The notes under the pieces are model-generated. The model did not search any database, was not told where the DNA came from, and saw only the letters and a list, made by a program, of their open reading frames with translations. A stretch of 64,000 nucleotides of DNA, from NCBI GenBank assembly GCA_002702745.1, contig PABM01000007.1, positions 8,167-72,166 on the forward strand, read 5' to 3'. Made by a program: the position numbers and the translations under genes. Source of the stretch: Flavobacteriaceae bacterium. GTDB taxonomy: Bacteria; Bacteroidota; Bacteroidia; Flavobacteriales; Flavobacteriaceae. Each line of letters begins with the position of its first letter. Within the stretch, counting starts at the first letter, position 1. Below, piece by piece: positions 10,069 through 19,334 of the stretch.

Positions 10069-11565
10069 ATGAATAATATCAAAATTAAATCTGCTTTAAT
10101 TTCAGTTTTCTCAAAGGAAGGGCTTGCCCCAATTGTTAATGAGTTAGTCAAAAATAAAGTGCAATTATACTCAACTGGTGGGACGTATAAGTATATTACT
10201 AAACTTGGTTTTGATGTTGTTGAAGTTGAGAGTGTTACAGACTATCCGTCTATTTTTGGAGGAAGAGTAAAAACACTTCATCCGAAAATATTTGGTGGCA
10301 TCCTTTATAGAAGAGAAAACAAAGAGGATATTGAAGAAAAAGAAAAATATGAAATACCTTCAATTGATCTGGTTATTGTTGATTTATACCCATTCGAAGA
10401 AACTGTAAAAAAAGGTGGAACTCAAGATGAAATAATAGAAAAAATCGATATTGGAGGTGTCGCATTAATTAGAGCTGCAGCAAAAAATCATAAAAATGTG
10501 GTTTGTATTTCCTCTGTAAACGACTATGATTCTTTTTTAGAACTTTACAGAAATAATAACGGTGAGATCAATTTAGATGAAAGAAAAGAGTTTGCAAGAA
10601 ATTCATTCCTTACTTCATCCAAATATGATTCAGCGATATTTAATTATTTTGATGGTATAGAAAATATAAGCCTACGATATGGTGAAAATCCTCATCAAAG
10701 TGGAATTTTTTCAGGAAAATTAAGCGATGTATTTACTAAAATAAGTGGTAAAGACTTAAGCTATAATAATTTACTTGATATTGATTCAGCGATGGATTTA
10801 ATGTCAGAATTCAAAGAAGAGAAACCAACTTTTGCAATATTAAAACATAATAATGCATGCGGCATTGCTGTTAGAGATAATATAAAAGAAGCATATGACG
10901 CAGCACTTGAAGCTGATCCCGTTTCAGCATTTGGAGGAATACTTATATCAAACCATAAAATTGACAAAGAAACAGCTTCAACAATAAATAATCTTTTTTG
11001 CGAGGTAGTTATTTCACCTGGGTTTGAAGAGATAGCTTTAGAAATATTAATGCAAAAGAAAAACAGAATTATTTTAGAATTAAACTCATTCCCTACTAAG
11101 AATAATATCACCAGATCTTGTTTAAATGGTAAATTAATACAAAGTTCAGACGATATAACTGATAATAAAGAAATGTTGAGTTACCCAACAAAACTTAGCC
11201 CTAATAAAGACCAGATTGACGACTTGCTATTTGCTTCTAAAATTTGTAAAAACACAAAATCCAATACAATTGTATTAGTAAAAAATAAACAACTTTTAGC
11301 TTCAGGAACTGGACAAACAAGCCGGATTGATGCTTTAAAGCAAGCAATTGAAAAGGCTGAGAAATTTGGATTTGATTTAAACGGTGCCGCTATGGCAAGT
11401 GATGCATTTTTTCCTTTTCCTGATTGTGTAGAAATCGCTCATAAAAAAGGTATAAATTCAATAATTCAACCAGGGGGCTCAATAAAGGATAATTTAAGTA
11501 TTGACTACTGTGATAATAATAATGTTTGTATGATTTTTACCGGAACCAGACATTTTAAACATTGA
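10069..11565 (+). CDS. purH: Bifunctional AICAR transformylase/IMP cyclohydrolase
   Basis: It catalyses the last two steps of IMP synthesis. The N-terminal IMP cyclohydrolase domain begins KIKSALISVFSKEGLAPIVNEL with STGGTYKYI and GGRVKTLHPKIFGGIL. The AICAR transformylase domain includes LRYGENPHQSG, FAILKHNNACGIAV and DPVSAFGG, and ends with VCMIFTGTRHFKH. The ATG at 10069 (MNNIKIKSAL) gives 498 residues; an upstream in-frame start adds 24 unrelated residues and is rejected. A TATTTTTG box (10056-10063) lies just before the ATG. Confidence 0.97.
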   Translation: MNNIKIKSALISVFSKEGLAPIVNELVKNKVQLYSTGGTYKYITKLGFDVVEVESVTDYPSIFGGRVKTLHPKIFGGILYRRENKEDIEEKEKYEIPSIDLVIVDLYPFEETVKKGGTQDEIIEKIDIGGVALIRAAAKNHKNVVCISSVNDYDSFLELYRNNNGEINLDERKEFARNSFLTSSKYDSAIFNYFDGIENISLRYGENPHQSGIFSGKLSDVFTKISGKDLSYNNLLDIDSAMDLMSEFKEEKPTFAILKHNNACGIAVRDNIKEAYDAALEADPVSAFGGILISNHKIDKETASTINNLFCEVVISPGFEEIALEILMQKKNRIILELNSFPTKNNITRSCLNGKLIQSSDDITDNKEMLSYPTKLSPNKDQIDDLLFASKICKNTKSNTIVLVKNKQLLASGTGQTSRIDALKQAIEKAEKFGFDLNGAAMASDAFFPFPDCVEIAHKKGINSIIQPGGSIKDNLSIDYCDNNNVCMIFTGTRHFKH

Positions 11566-11658
11566 TATCATTGTTATTGTTTTTTTATTTAATTTTTATT
11601 CATAGATTTACAGTATAAGCCTAAGCGATTTTAACATAAATTTTTTTGATTTTAGTCT

Positions 11659-12687
11659 ATGGGATTTTTTGATTTTTTAACAGAGGAAATTGCTATTGAT
11701 TTGGGTACTGCTAATACACTAATTATTCATAATGATAAAGTTGTAGTTGACAGCCCATCAATTGTTGCAAAAGATAGAATTACCGGAAAAATAATTGCTG
11801 TTGGAAATGAAGCAAATCTAATGCAGGGTAAAACTCATGAAAATATAAAAACAATAAGACCATTAAAAGATGGTGTTATTGCTGATTTTGACGCGTCTGA
11901 ACAAATGATAAATTTATTTATTAAAAGCATACCGACACTTAAAAATAAAATCTTTTCACCCTCGCTAATAATGGTTATTTGTATTCCTTCTGGAATCACC
12001 GAAGTTGAAATGAGAGCTGTAAAGGAATCTGCAGAGAGAGTAAATGGCAAGGAAGTTTACCTTGTTCATGAACCTATGGCAGCAGCAATTGGTATAGGAG
12101 TGGACATTATGCAGCCAAAAGGTAATATGATAATTGATATTGGTGGAGGGACTACCGAAATTGCCGTAATTGCTCTTGGTGGTATTGTTTGTGATCAATC
12201 GTTAAAAGTTGCCGGAGACGTATTTACCAATGATATTATTTATCACATGAGAACTCAGCATAACCTATATGTAGGAGACAGGACCGCCGAAAAAATTAAA
12301 ATACAAATTGGCGCTGCAACAGAAGATTTAGATGATCCACCTGAACCAATGAGTGTTCAAGGACGTGACTTATTAACGGGAAAACCAAAGCAAATTGAAG
12401 TAACATACAGGGAAATAGTTAAAGCACTTGAAAAGTCAATTTTGAGACTTGAAGACTCTGTTATGGAAACACTTTCAAAGACACCTCCCGAGCTTGCTGC
12501 AGATATTTATAACACAGGAATGTATTTAGCCGGCGGAGGCTCAATGTTGAAAGGACTTGATAAGAGACTTTCACAAAAAACAGATTTACCAGTTTACATT
12601 GCTGAAGACCCTCTGAGAGCAGTTGTCAGAGGAACTGGTATTGTACTTAAAAATATTCAAAAATATAAGAGTGTACTTATAAAATAG
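11659..12687 (+). CDS. mreB: Rod-shape determining protein MreB
   Basis: Bacterial actin that guides the elongasome. The actin-fold motifs are clear: phosphate-1 (IAIDLGTANTLI), phosphate-2 (MIIDIGGGTTEIAVIALGG), and the adenosine motif (GMYLAGGGSMLKGLDKRL). The 342-residue length is normal. It heads the complete mreB-mreC-mreD-mrdA-rodA cluster (five genes, gaps of 10 bp or overlaps), so the cell is probably rod shaped. Confidence 0.98.
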   Translation: MGFFDFLTEEIAIDLGTANTLIIHNDKVVVDSPSIVAKDRITGKIIAVGNEANLMQGKTHENIKTIRPLKDGVIADFDASEQMINLFIKSIPTLKNKIFSPSLIMVICIPSGITEVEMRAVKESAERVNGKEVYLVHEPMAAAIGIGVDIMQPKGNMIIDIGGGTTEIAVIALGGIVCDQSLKVAGDVFTNDIIYHMRTQHNLYVGDRTAEKIKIQIGAATEDLDDPPEPMSVQGRDLLTGKPKQIEVTYREIVKALEKSILRLEDSVMETLSKTPPELAADIYNTGMYLAGGGSMLKGLDKRLSQKTDLPVYIAEDPLRAVVRGTGIVLKNIQKYKSVLIK

Positions 12688-12697
12688 TTAGATAAAT

Positions 12698-13564
12698 ATG
12701 CAGCGAATTATTTATTTCTTAATCAGAAATAAGAATTTTATTTTATTTCTTTCGTTGCTTGCTGTTTGCCTTTCAATCAATCTAAACTATAATGAATATA
12801 ATAAAAGTAAATTGTTTAACTCTAGCAATTCCTTTTTTTCAACCATGTATAATATTAAATTAACTATTTCAAAATATTTTAATTTAGAATACCAAAATCG
12901 ATTATTAACTGAAGAAAACAGAGGACTAAGATTTCAAATTTATAATTCTATAGACTCACTTGAATATAAATCACAGGCAGAGAAGATTTTAAGATCAGGA
13001 ATAGCTAAACCTAATAATGAAAAATTTGAATACAAATCAGGTTTAGAGAAAATTAACTATGAAGTAACTACCGCTTCAGTTATAAAAAACAGTTATTCAT
13101 ATTCCAATAATTTTATCACTATTGACGCTGGCAAAAAAGATAGTATAGAAGTTGATAACGGGGTTATTTCATCAAAAGGAGTTGTTGGCATTATAGATAA
13201 AATATCTCTTAACTATTCAAGGTTTATTTCTATTCTAAATACCAATTTTTTATTAAATGCAAAGTTAAAAAAATCTGGTTATTTTGGAGTTCTTTCATGG
13301 GATGGCAATGATATTTATAAAGTTCAATTAAAAGATATTCCAAAGCAGGCAAATGTTGTAATTGGAGATACAATTGTTACAGGTGGGAATTCATTAATTT
13401 TCCCAAAGGGGATTCTAATTGGATATGTTGATTCATATAAATTAGATAATTCTGAAAACTATTTTGAATTGGAAATACAATTAGCCACAGACATGACTAA
13501 TATTGAAAAAATTTATGTGCTAAAAAACAATAACTTAATTGAAATAAATTCATTAGATGAATAA
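12698..13564 (+). CDS. mreC: Rod-shape determining protein MreC
   Basis: Bitopic elongasome scaffold. One N-terminal membrane segment (about residues 13-28) and a coiled-coil-like region (EYQNRLLTEENRGLRFQIYN) precede the periplasmic beta-domain, recognisable by TASVIKNSYSYSNNFITIDAGKKDSIEVDNGVIS and GVVGIIDKI. The length of 288 residues is typical. It lies 10 bp downstream of mreB and overlaps mreD by 8 nt. Confidence 0.93.
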   Translation: MQRIIYFLIRNKNFILFLSLLAVCLSINLNYNEYNKSKLFNSSNSFFSTMYNIKLTISKYFNLEYQNRLLTEENRGLRFQIYNSIDSLEYKSQAEKILRSGIAKPNNEKFEYKSGLEKINYEVTTASVIKNSYSYSNNFITIDAGKKDSIEVDNGVISSKGVVGIIDKISLNYSRFISILNTNFLLNAKLKKSGYFGVLSWDGNDIYKVQLKDIPKQANVVIGDTIVTGGNSLIFPKGILIGYVDSYKLDNSENYFELEIQLATDMTNIEKIYVLKNNNLIEINSLDE

Positions 13565-14060
13565 ATTGGTGTCTAATATAATTACAGCATTAATATTGAT
13601 TTTTGCTCAGTGTTTATTTTTTAATAATATTAATTTTCAAGGCTCAATTAATCCTTTTGTTTATATTTTTTTTATTGCATATTTTCCTCTAAAAAATAAC
13701 AGAACATTTTTCATTTTTTGTGCTTTTATTTATGGTTTAATTATTGATATTTTTTCTGACACTCACGCTGTTCACGCGGCAGCTACTCTTGTAATTTCAT
13801 TTATTAGACCAAATCTCCTAAAACTTTTTTTTGGAATAGCATATGCACATCAAGTTGTTAAATTTAATTCAATTGGATTAAAGGAAAACTTATCATATCT
13901 ACTTTCTATAGTCTTTATTCATCATCTAATTTTATTTGGTTTAGAAATATTCGATATTTCTAAAATATCTTTAATTTTAAAAAATACTTTTGGTTGTACA
14001 ATTTTTACTTTTATAGTAATATATATTCTTTTTGAATTGATAATAAATAGAAAGAAATGA
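13557..14060 (+). CDS. mreD: Rod-shape determining protein MreD
   Basis: A 167-residue membrane protein with about five predicted transmembrane segments and very high Phe/Ile/Leu content. Family hallmarks are the GLIIDIFSDTHAVHAAATLVISFIRP region. Sequence similarity in MreD is low in general, so position between mreC and mrdA is part of the evidence. It overlaps mreC by 8 nt and mrdA by 4 nt. Confidence 0.9.
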   Translation: MNKLVSNIITALILIFAQCLFFNNINFQGSINPFVYIFFIAYFPLKNNRTFFIFCAFIYGLIIDIFSDTHAVHAAATLVISFIRPNLLKLFFGIAYAHQVVKFNSIGLKENLSYLLSIVFIHHLILFGLEIFDISKISLILKNTFGCTIFTFIVIYILFELIINRKK

Positions 14061-15922
14061 GAAAAATTCTTTTGCTTCTAATTATTATTTCCACCTCTTT
14101 TGTTTTTATACTGAGACTTTATTATTTACAAGTATACGCTTCAGAGCCTTATACCATTTATGAAGATAATGCCATTCGTAAGGTTTTTACATATCCAAAA
14201 AGAGGATATATTTATGACAGAAATAATAATCTTTTAGTATCAAATCAACCTTCTTATGATGTGATGATTATTCCGGGTTTAGTCAAAGAACTGGACACAA
14301 CAGAATTTTGCAAATTATTAAAAATATCAAAGGATTATTTTGATAAAAAAATTGAAAAAACGAGAAGATACTCAACAAGAATTCCATCAGTTTTTCTAGC
14401 ATATCTTTCAAAAGAAGATTATGGTTTTCTTGCTGAAAAGATCAGAAAATATGATGGTTTTTATATACAAAAAAGAAATTTACGTCAATACAATACAACA
14501 ATAGGAGCTAATGTGCTTGGATATGTGGCTGAGGTCAATAGATCAAATTTAGAAAAAGATAAATATTATTCTCAAGGGGATATTATTGGTAAGCAAGGAG
14601 TTGAATTATCCTATGAGAAATATTTGAGAGGTAAGAAAGGTATAAAGTTTATTCAAAAAGACAGATTTAACAGAGATATTGGGAATTTCAATGATGGTGC
14701 AAATGATATTAAATCAATAGCTGGAAATGATTTGACAATTACTATTGATTCAAAACTTCAAGAGTATGGTGAGCTTTTAATGTCTAATAAGAAAGGGGCA
14801 ATTGTTGCTATTGAACCCAGCTCTGGTGAATTATTAACACTTGTATCTGCACCCTCATATAATCCAAATCTGCTGGTTGGCAGGGAAAGGTCAAAAAACT
14901 ACTTTGAATTATTTCAAGACAGTATTTATAAACCTCTTTTAGATAAGGGTCTTCTATCTACATTTCCAGCAGGATCTCCGTTTAAAGTTATTGTTGGACT
15001 AATTGCTTTAGAGGAGAAAGTTGTCAGTGAAAAGAATACAATATTTTGTGGAGGAGAATACATTTATGGTAGAAATAAAAAATCTATGAAATGTCACTGT
15101 GGTGGTGGTTACAGGAATATATATAATGCAATTTCAGAATCATGTAATTCATACTTTGCTGATATTTATAGAAAAACAATAAGTAAAAACAATGAAATTT
15201 CGGACAACTTCAATGCATGGAGTGAAAGTGTAAAAAGTTTTGGTTTAGGAGACTATCTGAATAATGACCTTCCAATAGGAAAAAAAGGCATGATTCCAAC
15301 ATCGGAATTTTACGACAGATGGTACCCTGATTTTAGATGGGGTCCAACAACAAATCTTTCAAATTCAATAGGTCAGGGTGAAATACTTGTAACCCCTATT
15401 CAGCTAGCTAATATGATAGCTGCTGTGGCAAATAAAGGGTTTTATTACACGCCTCACATAATTAAAAAAATCGAAGGAGATTCTATTCCAATAAGATTTA
15501 GGGAGAAAAAAACAATTGACATTGAAAAAAAATATTTTGACATAATTGAAGTAGGTCTTTCAAAAGTTTATGAAAGTGGTACGGGTAAACTTTTAAATAT
15601 CCCTGGTATTGAAATATGCGGGAAATCCGGAACTGCTGAAAATTTTACTAAAATAAATAGTAAAAAAACCCAACTTACAGATCATTCTATTTTTGTAGCA
15701 TATGCACCAAAAAATAATCCACAAATTGCAATAGCTGTTTTAGTTGAAAATGGATATTACGGATCAAAATGGGCAGGAAGAATATCAAGCTTAATGATTG
15801 AAAAATATTTAAATGGAAGTATTAGTAATAAAAGAATTGAAAAGCTTGTCATAAATAAAAGTTTAGACGATGAGTACCAGAAACCCTTCTCTAATAAACC
15901 ATTTAAAATTAATAAGCTTTGA
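14057..15922 (+). CDS. mrdA: Penicillin-binding protein 2, peptidoglycan transpeptidase
   Basis: Elongasome class B PBP that cross-links new peptidoglycan. It has one N-terminal membrane anchor (about residues 3-22), then the pedestal domain starting RKVFTYPKRGYIYDRNNNLLVSNQPSYD. Transpeptidase motifs: the catalytic Ser in AGSPFK (SxxK), SCN in AISESCNSYFADIY, and KSG in CGKSGTAEN. The length is 621 residues. It is translationally coupled to mreD (4-nt overlap) and to rodA downstream. Confidence 0.96.
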   Translation: MRKILLLLIIISTSFVFILRLYYLQVYASEPYTIYEDNAIRKVFTYPKRGYIYDRNNNLLVSNQPSYDVMIIPGLVKELDTTEFCKLLKISKDYFDKKIEKTRRYSTRIPSVFLAYLSKEDYGFLAEKIRKYDGFYIQKRNLRQYNTTIGANVLGYVAEVNRSNLEKDKYYSQGDIIGKQGVELSYEKYLRGKKGIKFIQKDRFNRDIGNFNDGANDIKSIAGNDLTITIDSKLQEYGELLMSNKKGAIVAIEPSSGELLTLVSAPSYNPNLLVGRERSKNYFELFQDSIYKPLLDKGLLSTFPAGSPFKVIVGLIALEEKVVSEKNTIFCGGEYIYGRNKKSMKCHCGGGYRNIYNAISESCNSYFADIYRKTISKNNEISDNFNAWSESVKSFGLGDYLNNDLPIGKKGMIPTSEFYDRWYPDFRWGPTTNLSNSIGQGEILVTPIQLANMIAAVANKGFYYTPHIIKKIEGDSIPIRFREKKTIDIEKKYFDIIEVGLSKVYESGTGKLLNIPGIEICGKSGTAENFTKINSKKTQLTDHSIFVAYAPKNNPQIAIAVLVENGYYGSKWAGRISSLMIEKYLNGSISNKRIEKLVINKSLDDEYQKPFSNKPFKINKL

Positions 15923-17199
15923 TTGGTAAGAGAAAAAACATACTTAAACTAGACTGGATTATAATTCTACTTTATTTCCTTTTGCTGGGTTTTGGTGTAG
16001 GTAATATTTTATCATCAAGTATTTCAGGTGAGGAAATAAATTTTATGAATTTTTCTAATCTTTATAGTAAACAGCTTTTATATGCCTTTATCTCAATTTT
16101 TTTAGGATTTATTGCAATATCAATTGAGGTTAAATTTTATGAAAGATTTTCTAGTATTTTTTATTTAATCTCATTAATTGTTTTGCTATGCCTTTTCTTT
16201 TTTGGAAAAAGAGTTAATGGAGCTTTGTCGTGGTTTCCTATTGGAGAGTTTAATCTTCAGCCAAGTGAATTTGTAAAAATTACAGTAGCGCTTGCTGTTT
16301 CTAAATATATCAGTGACTTTGAGACAGATTTAAAAAATACAAATGATCAGCTGAAACTTTTCCTTATCATTTTAATTCCAATTATTATAATAGTTTTTCA
16401 AAATGACACAGGTAGTTCAATAGTTTTTTTCTCTTTATTTTTTGTTTTATATCGTGAGGGAATTTCACAAAACTATATAAAATCTCTTTTTAGTATAATC
16501 ATCCTATCAATACTATCACTAAAAATTTCAGCTCCAATTACAGCAACAATTGCAATATCTTTTATTTTAATCTATTATCAGTTTAAAAAAAAGGCTAGAA
16601 ATAAAATTATTAAAATTATTTCTTTATCATCCTTATTTTTAATAACCTGTTTTGGAACTATTTATAGTTATAATAATATCCTTAAAAATCATCAAAAAAA
16701 TTATATAAAAGTATGGCTTAAATTAGAAAAAGATCCAAATAAAATTAAGCAAATGGAAAGAACCATTTTATATAATTTAAATGAATCTAAGAAAGCTATT
16801 AGTTCTGGAGGTGTTTTCGGAAAGGGTTATTTAAAAGGTACTCGTACAATGGGGAAGTTTGTTCCAGCACAACATAGTGATTATATTTTTAGTACGGTTG
16901 GTGAAGAATGGGGGTTTTTAGGGAGCGTATTTATAATTCTTATATACACAATGATGATAATAAGAATAATATATTTATCAGAAAATCAGAAAAATAAATT
17001 TAGCAGGGTGTATGGTTATTGTACAGCTTCAATTTTATTTATTCATTTTATGATTAATATTGGAATGGTCATTGGATTAACCCCGACAATTGGTATCCCA
17101 TTACCCTTCTTGAGTTATGGAGGTTCAAGTTTGATAGCATTTACGTTATTACTATCAATATTTTTAAGATTTGATGGCAACAAAAAAAATGAATGGTAA
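15919..17199 (+). CDS. rodA: Lipid II polymerase RodA (SEDS glycosyltransferase)
   Basis: Integral membrane peptidoglycan polymerase that works with PBP2. It has about ten hydrophobic segments and SEDS signatures: WFPIGEFNLQPSEFVKI, NDTGSS (with the catalytic-region Asp), FVPAQHSDYIFSTVGEEWGF and PLPFLSYGGSSLIA. The best start is TTG at 15919, which overlaps the mrdA stop (TTGA) and gives 426 residues. The next gene, gldC, is convergent with a one-base gap. Confidence 0.95.
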   Translation: MIGKRKNILKLDWIIILLYFLLLGFGVGNILSSSISGEEINFMNFSNLYSKQLLYAFISIFLGFIAISIEVKFYERFSSIFYLISLIVLLCLFFFGKRVNGALSWFPIGEFNLQPSEFVKITVALAVSKYISDFETDLKNTNDQLKLFLIILIPIIIIVFQNDTGSSIVFFSLFFVLYREGISQNYIKSLFSIIILSILSLKISAPITATIAISFILIYYQFKKKARNKIIKIISLSSLFLITCFGTIYSYNNILKNHQKNYIKVWLKLEKDPNKIKQMERTILYNLNESKKAISSGGVFGKGYLKGTRTMGKFVPAQHSDYIFSTVGEEWGFLGSVFIILIYTMMIIRIIYLSENQKNKFSRVYGYCTASILFIHFMINIGMVIGLTPTIGIPLPFLSYGGSSLIAFTLLLSIFLRFDGNKKNEW

Positions 17200-17200
17200 A

Positions 17201-17533
17201 CTATTTTTTAATCTCTAATTTTTCAGCAAAGTAATCACAAAAATCTAACATAGTTTGTGACATTTTTTCATCCTGTGTAGCTCTTTTAAATGTTGAAGAC
17301 ATACCTGAAAGTATCTGATAAAAAAATATTTTCATTTCATCTAATGGCATATCTTTTGTCCAAAGATCAATTCTCAAACTTTCCTTTCTATTTGAATCCC
17401 AGACAGAGAGAAATGTAGCTTTAGTTTCACTATTTTTTATGCCAGCATCACTTGCTGACCATTGTATTTTCTCTGGAATTTTATTTTCATCTAATTCCAC
17501 TAAAATTTCTATTTTAGATTTTTTATTTTTCAT
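17201..17533 (-). CDS. gldC: Gliding motility protein GldC
   Basis: A 110-residue cytoplasmic protein of the Bacteroidota GldC family, with the typical IEILVELDENKIPEKIQWSASDAG opening and the ending SQTMLDFCDYFAEKLEIK. It assists gliding and type IX secretion, although its exact role is not settled. It follows gldB directly (overlap of one base), the gene order seen in gliding Flavobacteriia. Presence of gldBC suggests, but does not prove, gliding, since related genes persist in non-gliding marine species. Confidence 0.92.
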   Translation of the reverse strand: MKNKKSKIEILVELDENKIPEKIQWSASDAGIKNSETKATFLSVWDSNRKESLRIDLWTKDMPLDEMKIFFYQILSGMSSTFKRATQDEKMSQTMLDFCDYFAEKLEIKK

Positions 17534-18489
17534 TATTTGTTAGGCTTATATTTTGATTTGTTGTAAATATTAGAGGGACTTGTTTTTAGTAATTCCGTTA
17601 ATGATACATAATTATTATTCATGTAAGATTTAACAATCTGCCAACCTATATATTTACCTATTTTTTCAGATGACTCATTATCAATTTCTAAGTAAAATCT
17701 AGAGAACGGTGCATCATTTATGAATCGATTTATTAAATTATTGTCTGGACTAAATAAAATATTTTTTTCAACAAAATATGTCCAAACAAAATATTCATTT
17801 TCTGTTGCCCATTTCATTTTGTCCTTGGAATATCCAATTTTAAGTCTATCTTCTGTGTCAAGAGTAAAATCTTTATAATATAAGATTTTCCCATAATAAA
17901 TTATTTTGTCCAAGAAAGTATAAAATTCAATTTTAGGGACTTGATTAATTGCAAATTGTTCAGCAATATCAGACATAATTTTTAATTGTGTAAAATCTTC
18001 TTTTATATATAAAGGGATTCCTTCATAAAAGGGATGGTTAGAGCCTAAATAATTATCTAAACCTATGAGTAATATTGAATCAGCAAGAATAATTTTATTT
18101 CTGTAATCAATATCTGTGTTAACTGTTATGACTTTGGGTTTAATAAAATCTTTATTTATCTCTAAATTTTTATTGAAAAAATCAAAAAGTTCTATTTCTA
18201 AAAATTTAACAGATTGATACTCTTTCTGAATTTCATTAAAAATTTCTTTTTGTATGGGGTCATTGAGTCTTTCTATCCAAACACTATCTGGAAATGATTT
18301 AGGAAAGAAATAAGGATATTTTTTCTTGATTTCATTTAACTCAATTGGCGTAGAATTATAAAATTTTTTTTCAAACCTGTCAATAACATATTTATCGGGT
18401 TTATGAACTTTTTCATTACAGGAAACTACAAATAAAAAAAATAAAATCATTACTGTATTTTTTGTATAGTTTGGCAAAGAAATTGACAT
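17533..18489 (-). CDS. gldB: Gliding motility lipoprotein GldB
   Basis: A 318-residue lipoprotein with the signal MILFFLFVVSC and lipidated Cys24. The region YVIDRFEKKFYNSTPIELNEIKKKYPYFFP and the C-terminal APFSRFYLEIDNESSEKIGKYIGWQIVKSYM are family features. It is required for gliding and chitin use in model species. It is divergent from nadE and co-transcribed with gldC. Confidence 0.92.
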   Translation of the reverse strand: MSISLPNYTKNTVMILFFLFVVSCNEKVHKPDKYVIDRFEKKFYNSTPIELNEIKKKYPYFFPKSFPDSVWIERLNDPIQKEIFNEIQKEYQSVKFLEIELFDFFNKNLEINKDFIKPKVITVNTDIDYRNKIILADSILLIGLDNYLGSNHPFYEGIPLYIKEDFTQLKIMSDIAEQFAINQVPKIEFYTFLDKIIYYGKILYYKDFTLDTEDRLKIGYSKDKMKWATENEYFVWTYFVEKNILFSPDNNLINRFINDAPFSRFYLEIDNESSEKIGKYIGWQIVKSYMNNNYVSLTELLKTSPSNIYNKSKYKPNK

Positions 18490-18499
18490 AAGTTTGTTA

Positions 18500-18520
18500 T
18501 ATTTTTGTTTTACAAATATA
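18500..18520. promoter_or_regulatory. Overlapping divergent promoters for gldB and nadE
   Basis: The 59-bp gap contains a plus-strand TATTTTTG (18500-18507) suited to nadE and a minus-strand TATATTTG (18513-18520) suited to gldB. Both match TAnnTTTG exactly. The -7 boxes are 5 bp apart, so the two transcription starts probably interfere. Confidence 0.5.
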
Positions 18521-18548
18521 ATATACTTTTTGAGCTAATATTTATTAA

Positions 18549-19334
18549 ATGAAAACATCTAAAACAATAGATTTTATTGTTAATTGGATTAAAAATTATA
18601 AGGAAGCTAACAGAATTAATGGTTTTGTTGTAGGAGTATCTGGTGGTATTGATTCGGCTTTAACATCAACTTTATGTGCAATGACTGGTATTAATACATT
18701 ATGCCTAAATATGCCCATAAGACAAAAAGAAGACCAGTACATTAGGGCAAATAAACACATTAATTGGTTGAAAAATAAATTTAAAAATATCAATTCAATA
18801 GATATTGATTTAACAAATGTTTTTAATGAGTTCAAATCTTCAGTTGAAAATAATTCTACGATAAATAACTTGGCGCTTGCCAACTCAAGATCTAGAATTA
18901 GAATGACAACTTTATATTATTATGCAGGAATTAATAACTCCATAGTTGTCGGAACAGGTAATAAAGTTGAGGATTTTGGAATCGGGTTTTATACAAAATA
19001 TGGAGATGGTGGAGTTGATATAAGCCCTATTGCTGATTTAATGAAGTCCGAAGTATTTAAAATTTCAAAAGCACTACAAATTAATGACGAAATTATTGAA
19101 GCAAAACCGACAGACGGATTATGGGATGATAACAGATCAGATGAAGATCAGATTGGAGCGACATATAATGACTTAGAAAAAATAATGAATATTTTAGAAA
19201 AAGGAATAGACCCTAATGAAATAGATGATGGGTTGAAGATTAAATATGAAATATATATTAAACATCATATGGCTAACAAACATAAAATGATTGGTATTCC
19301 AATTTGTAAAATTCCAAAGGAATTAAAATCATAA
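18549..19334 (+). CDS. nadE: Ammonia-dependent NAD(+) synthetase
   Basis: It converts nicotinate adenine dinucleotide to NAD+ with ATP and ammonia. The PP-loop ATP motif VGVSGGIDSALTSTL is near residue 28, and VVGTGNKVEDFGIGFYTKYGDGGVDISPIADL is the substrate-binding region. At 261 residues it lacks the N-terminal glutaminase domain, so it uses free ammonia. It sits next to gldBC, as in many Flavobacteriia, and overlaps the end of dnaG by 6 nt tail to tail. Confidence 0.96.
   Translation: MKTSKTIDFIVNWIKNYKEANRINGFVVGVSGGIDSALTSTLCAMTGINTLCLNMPIRQKEDQYIRANKHINWLKNKFKNINSIDIDLTNVFNEFKSSVENNSTINNLALANSRSRIRMTTLYYYAGINNSIVVGTGNKVEDFGIGFYTKYGDGGVDISPIADLMKSEVFKISKALQINDEIIEAKPTDGLWDDNRSDEDQIGATYNDLEKIMNILEKGIDPNEIDDGLKIKYEIYIKHHMANKHKMIGIPICKIPKELKS

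Noticed and set aside
11566..11600. Terminator after purH
   Set aside because: Only a short AACA/TGTT stem next to a T run; too weak to claim.
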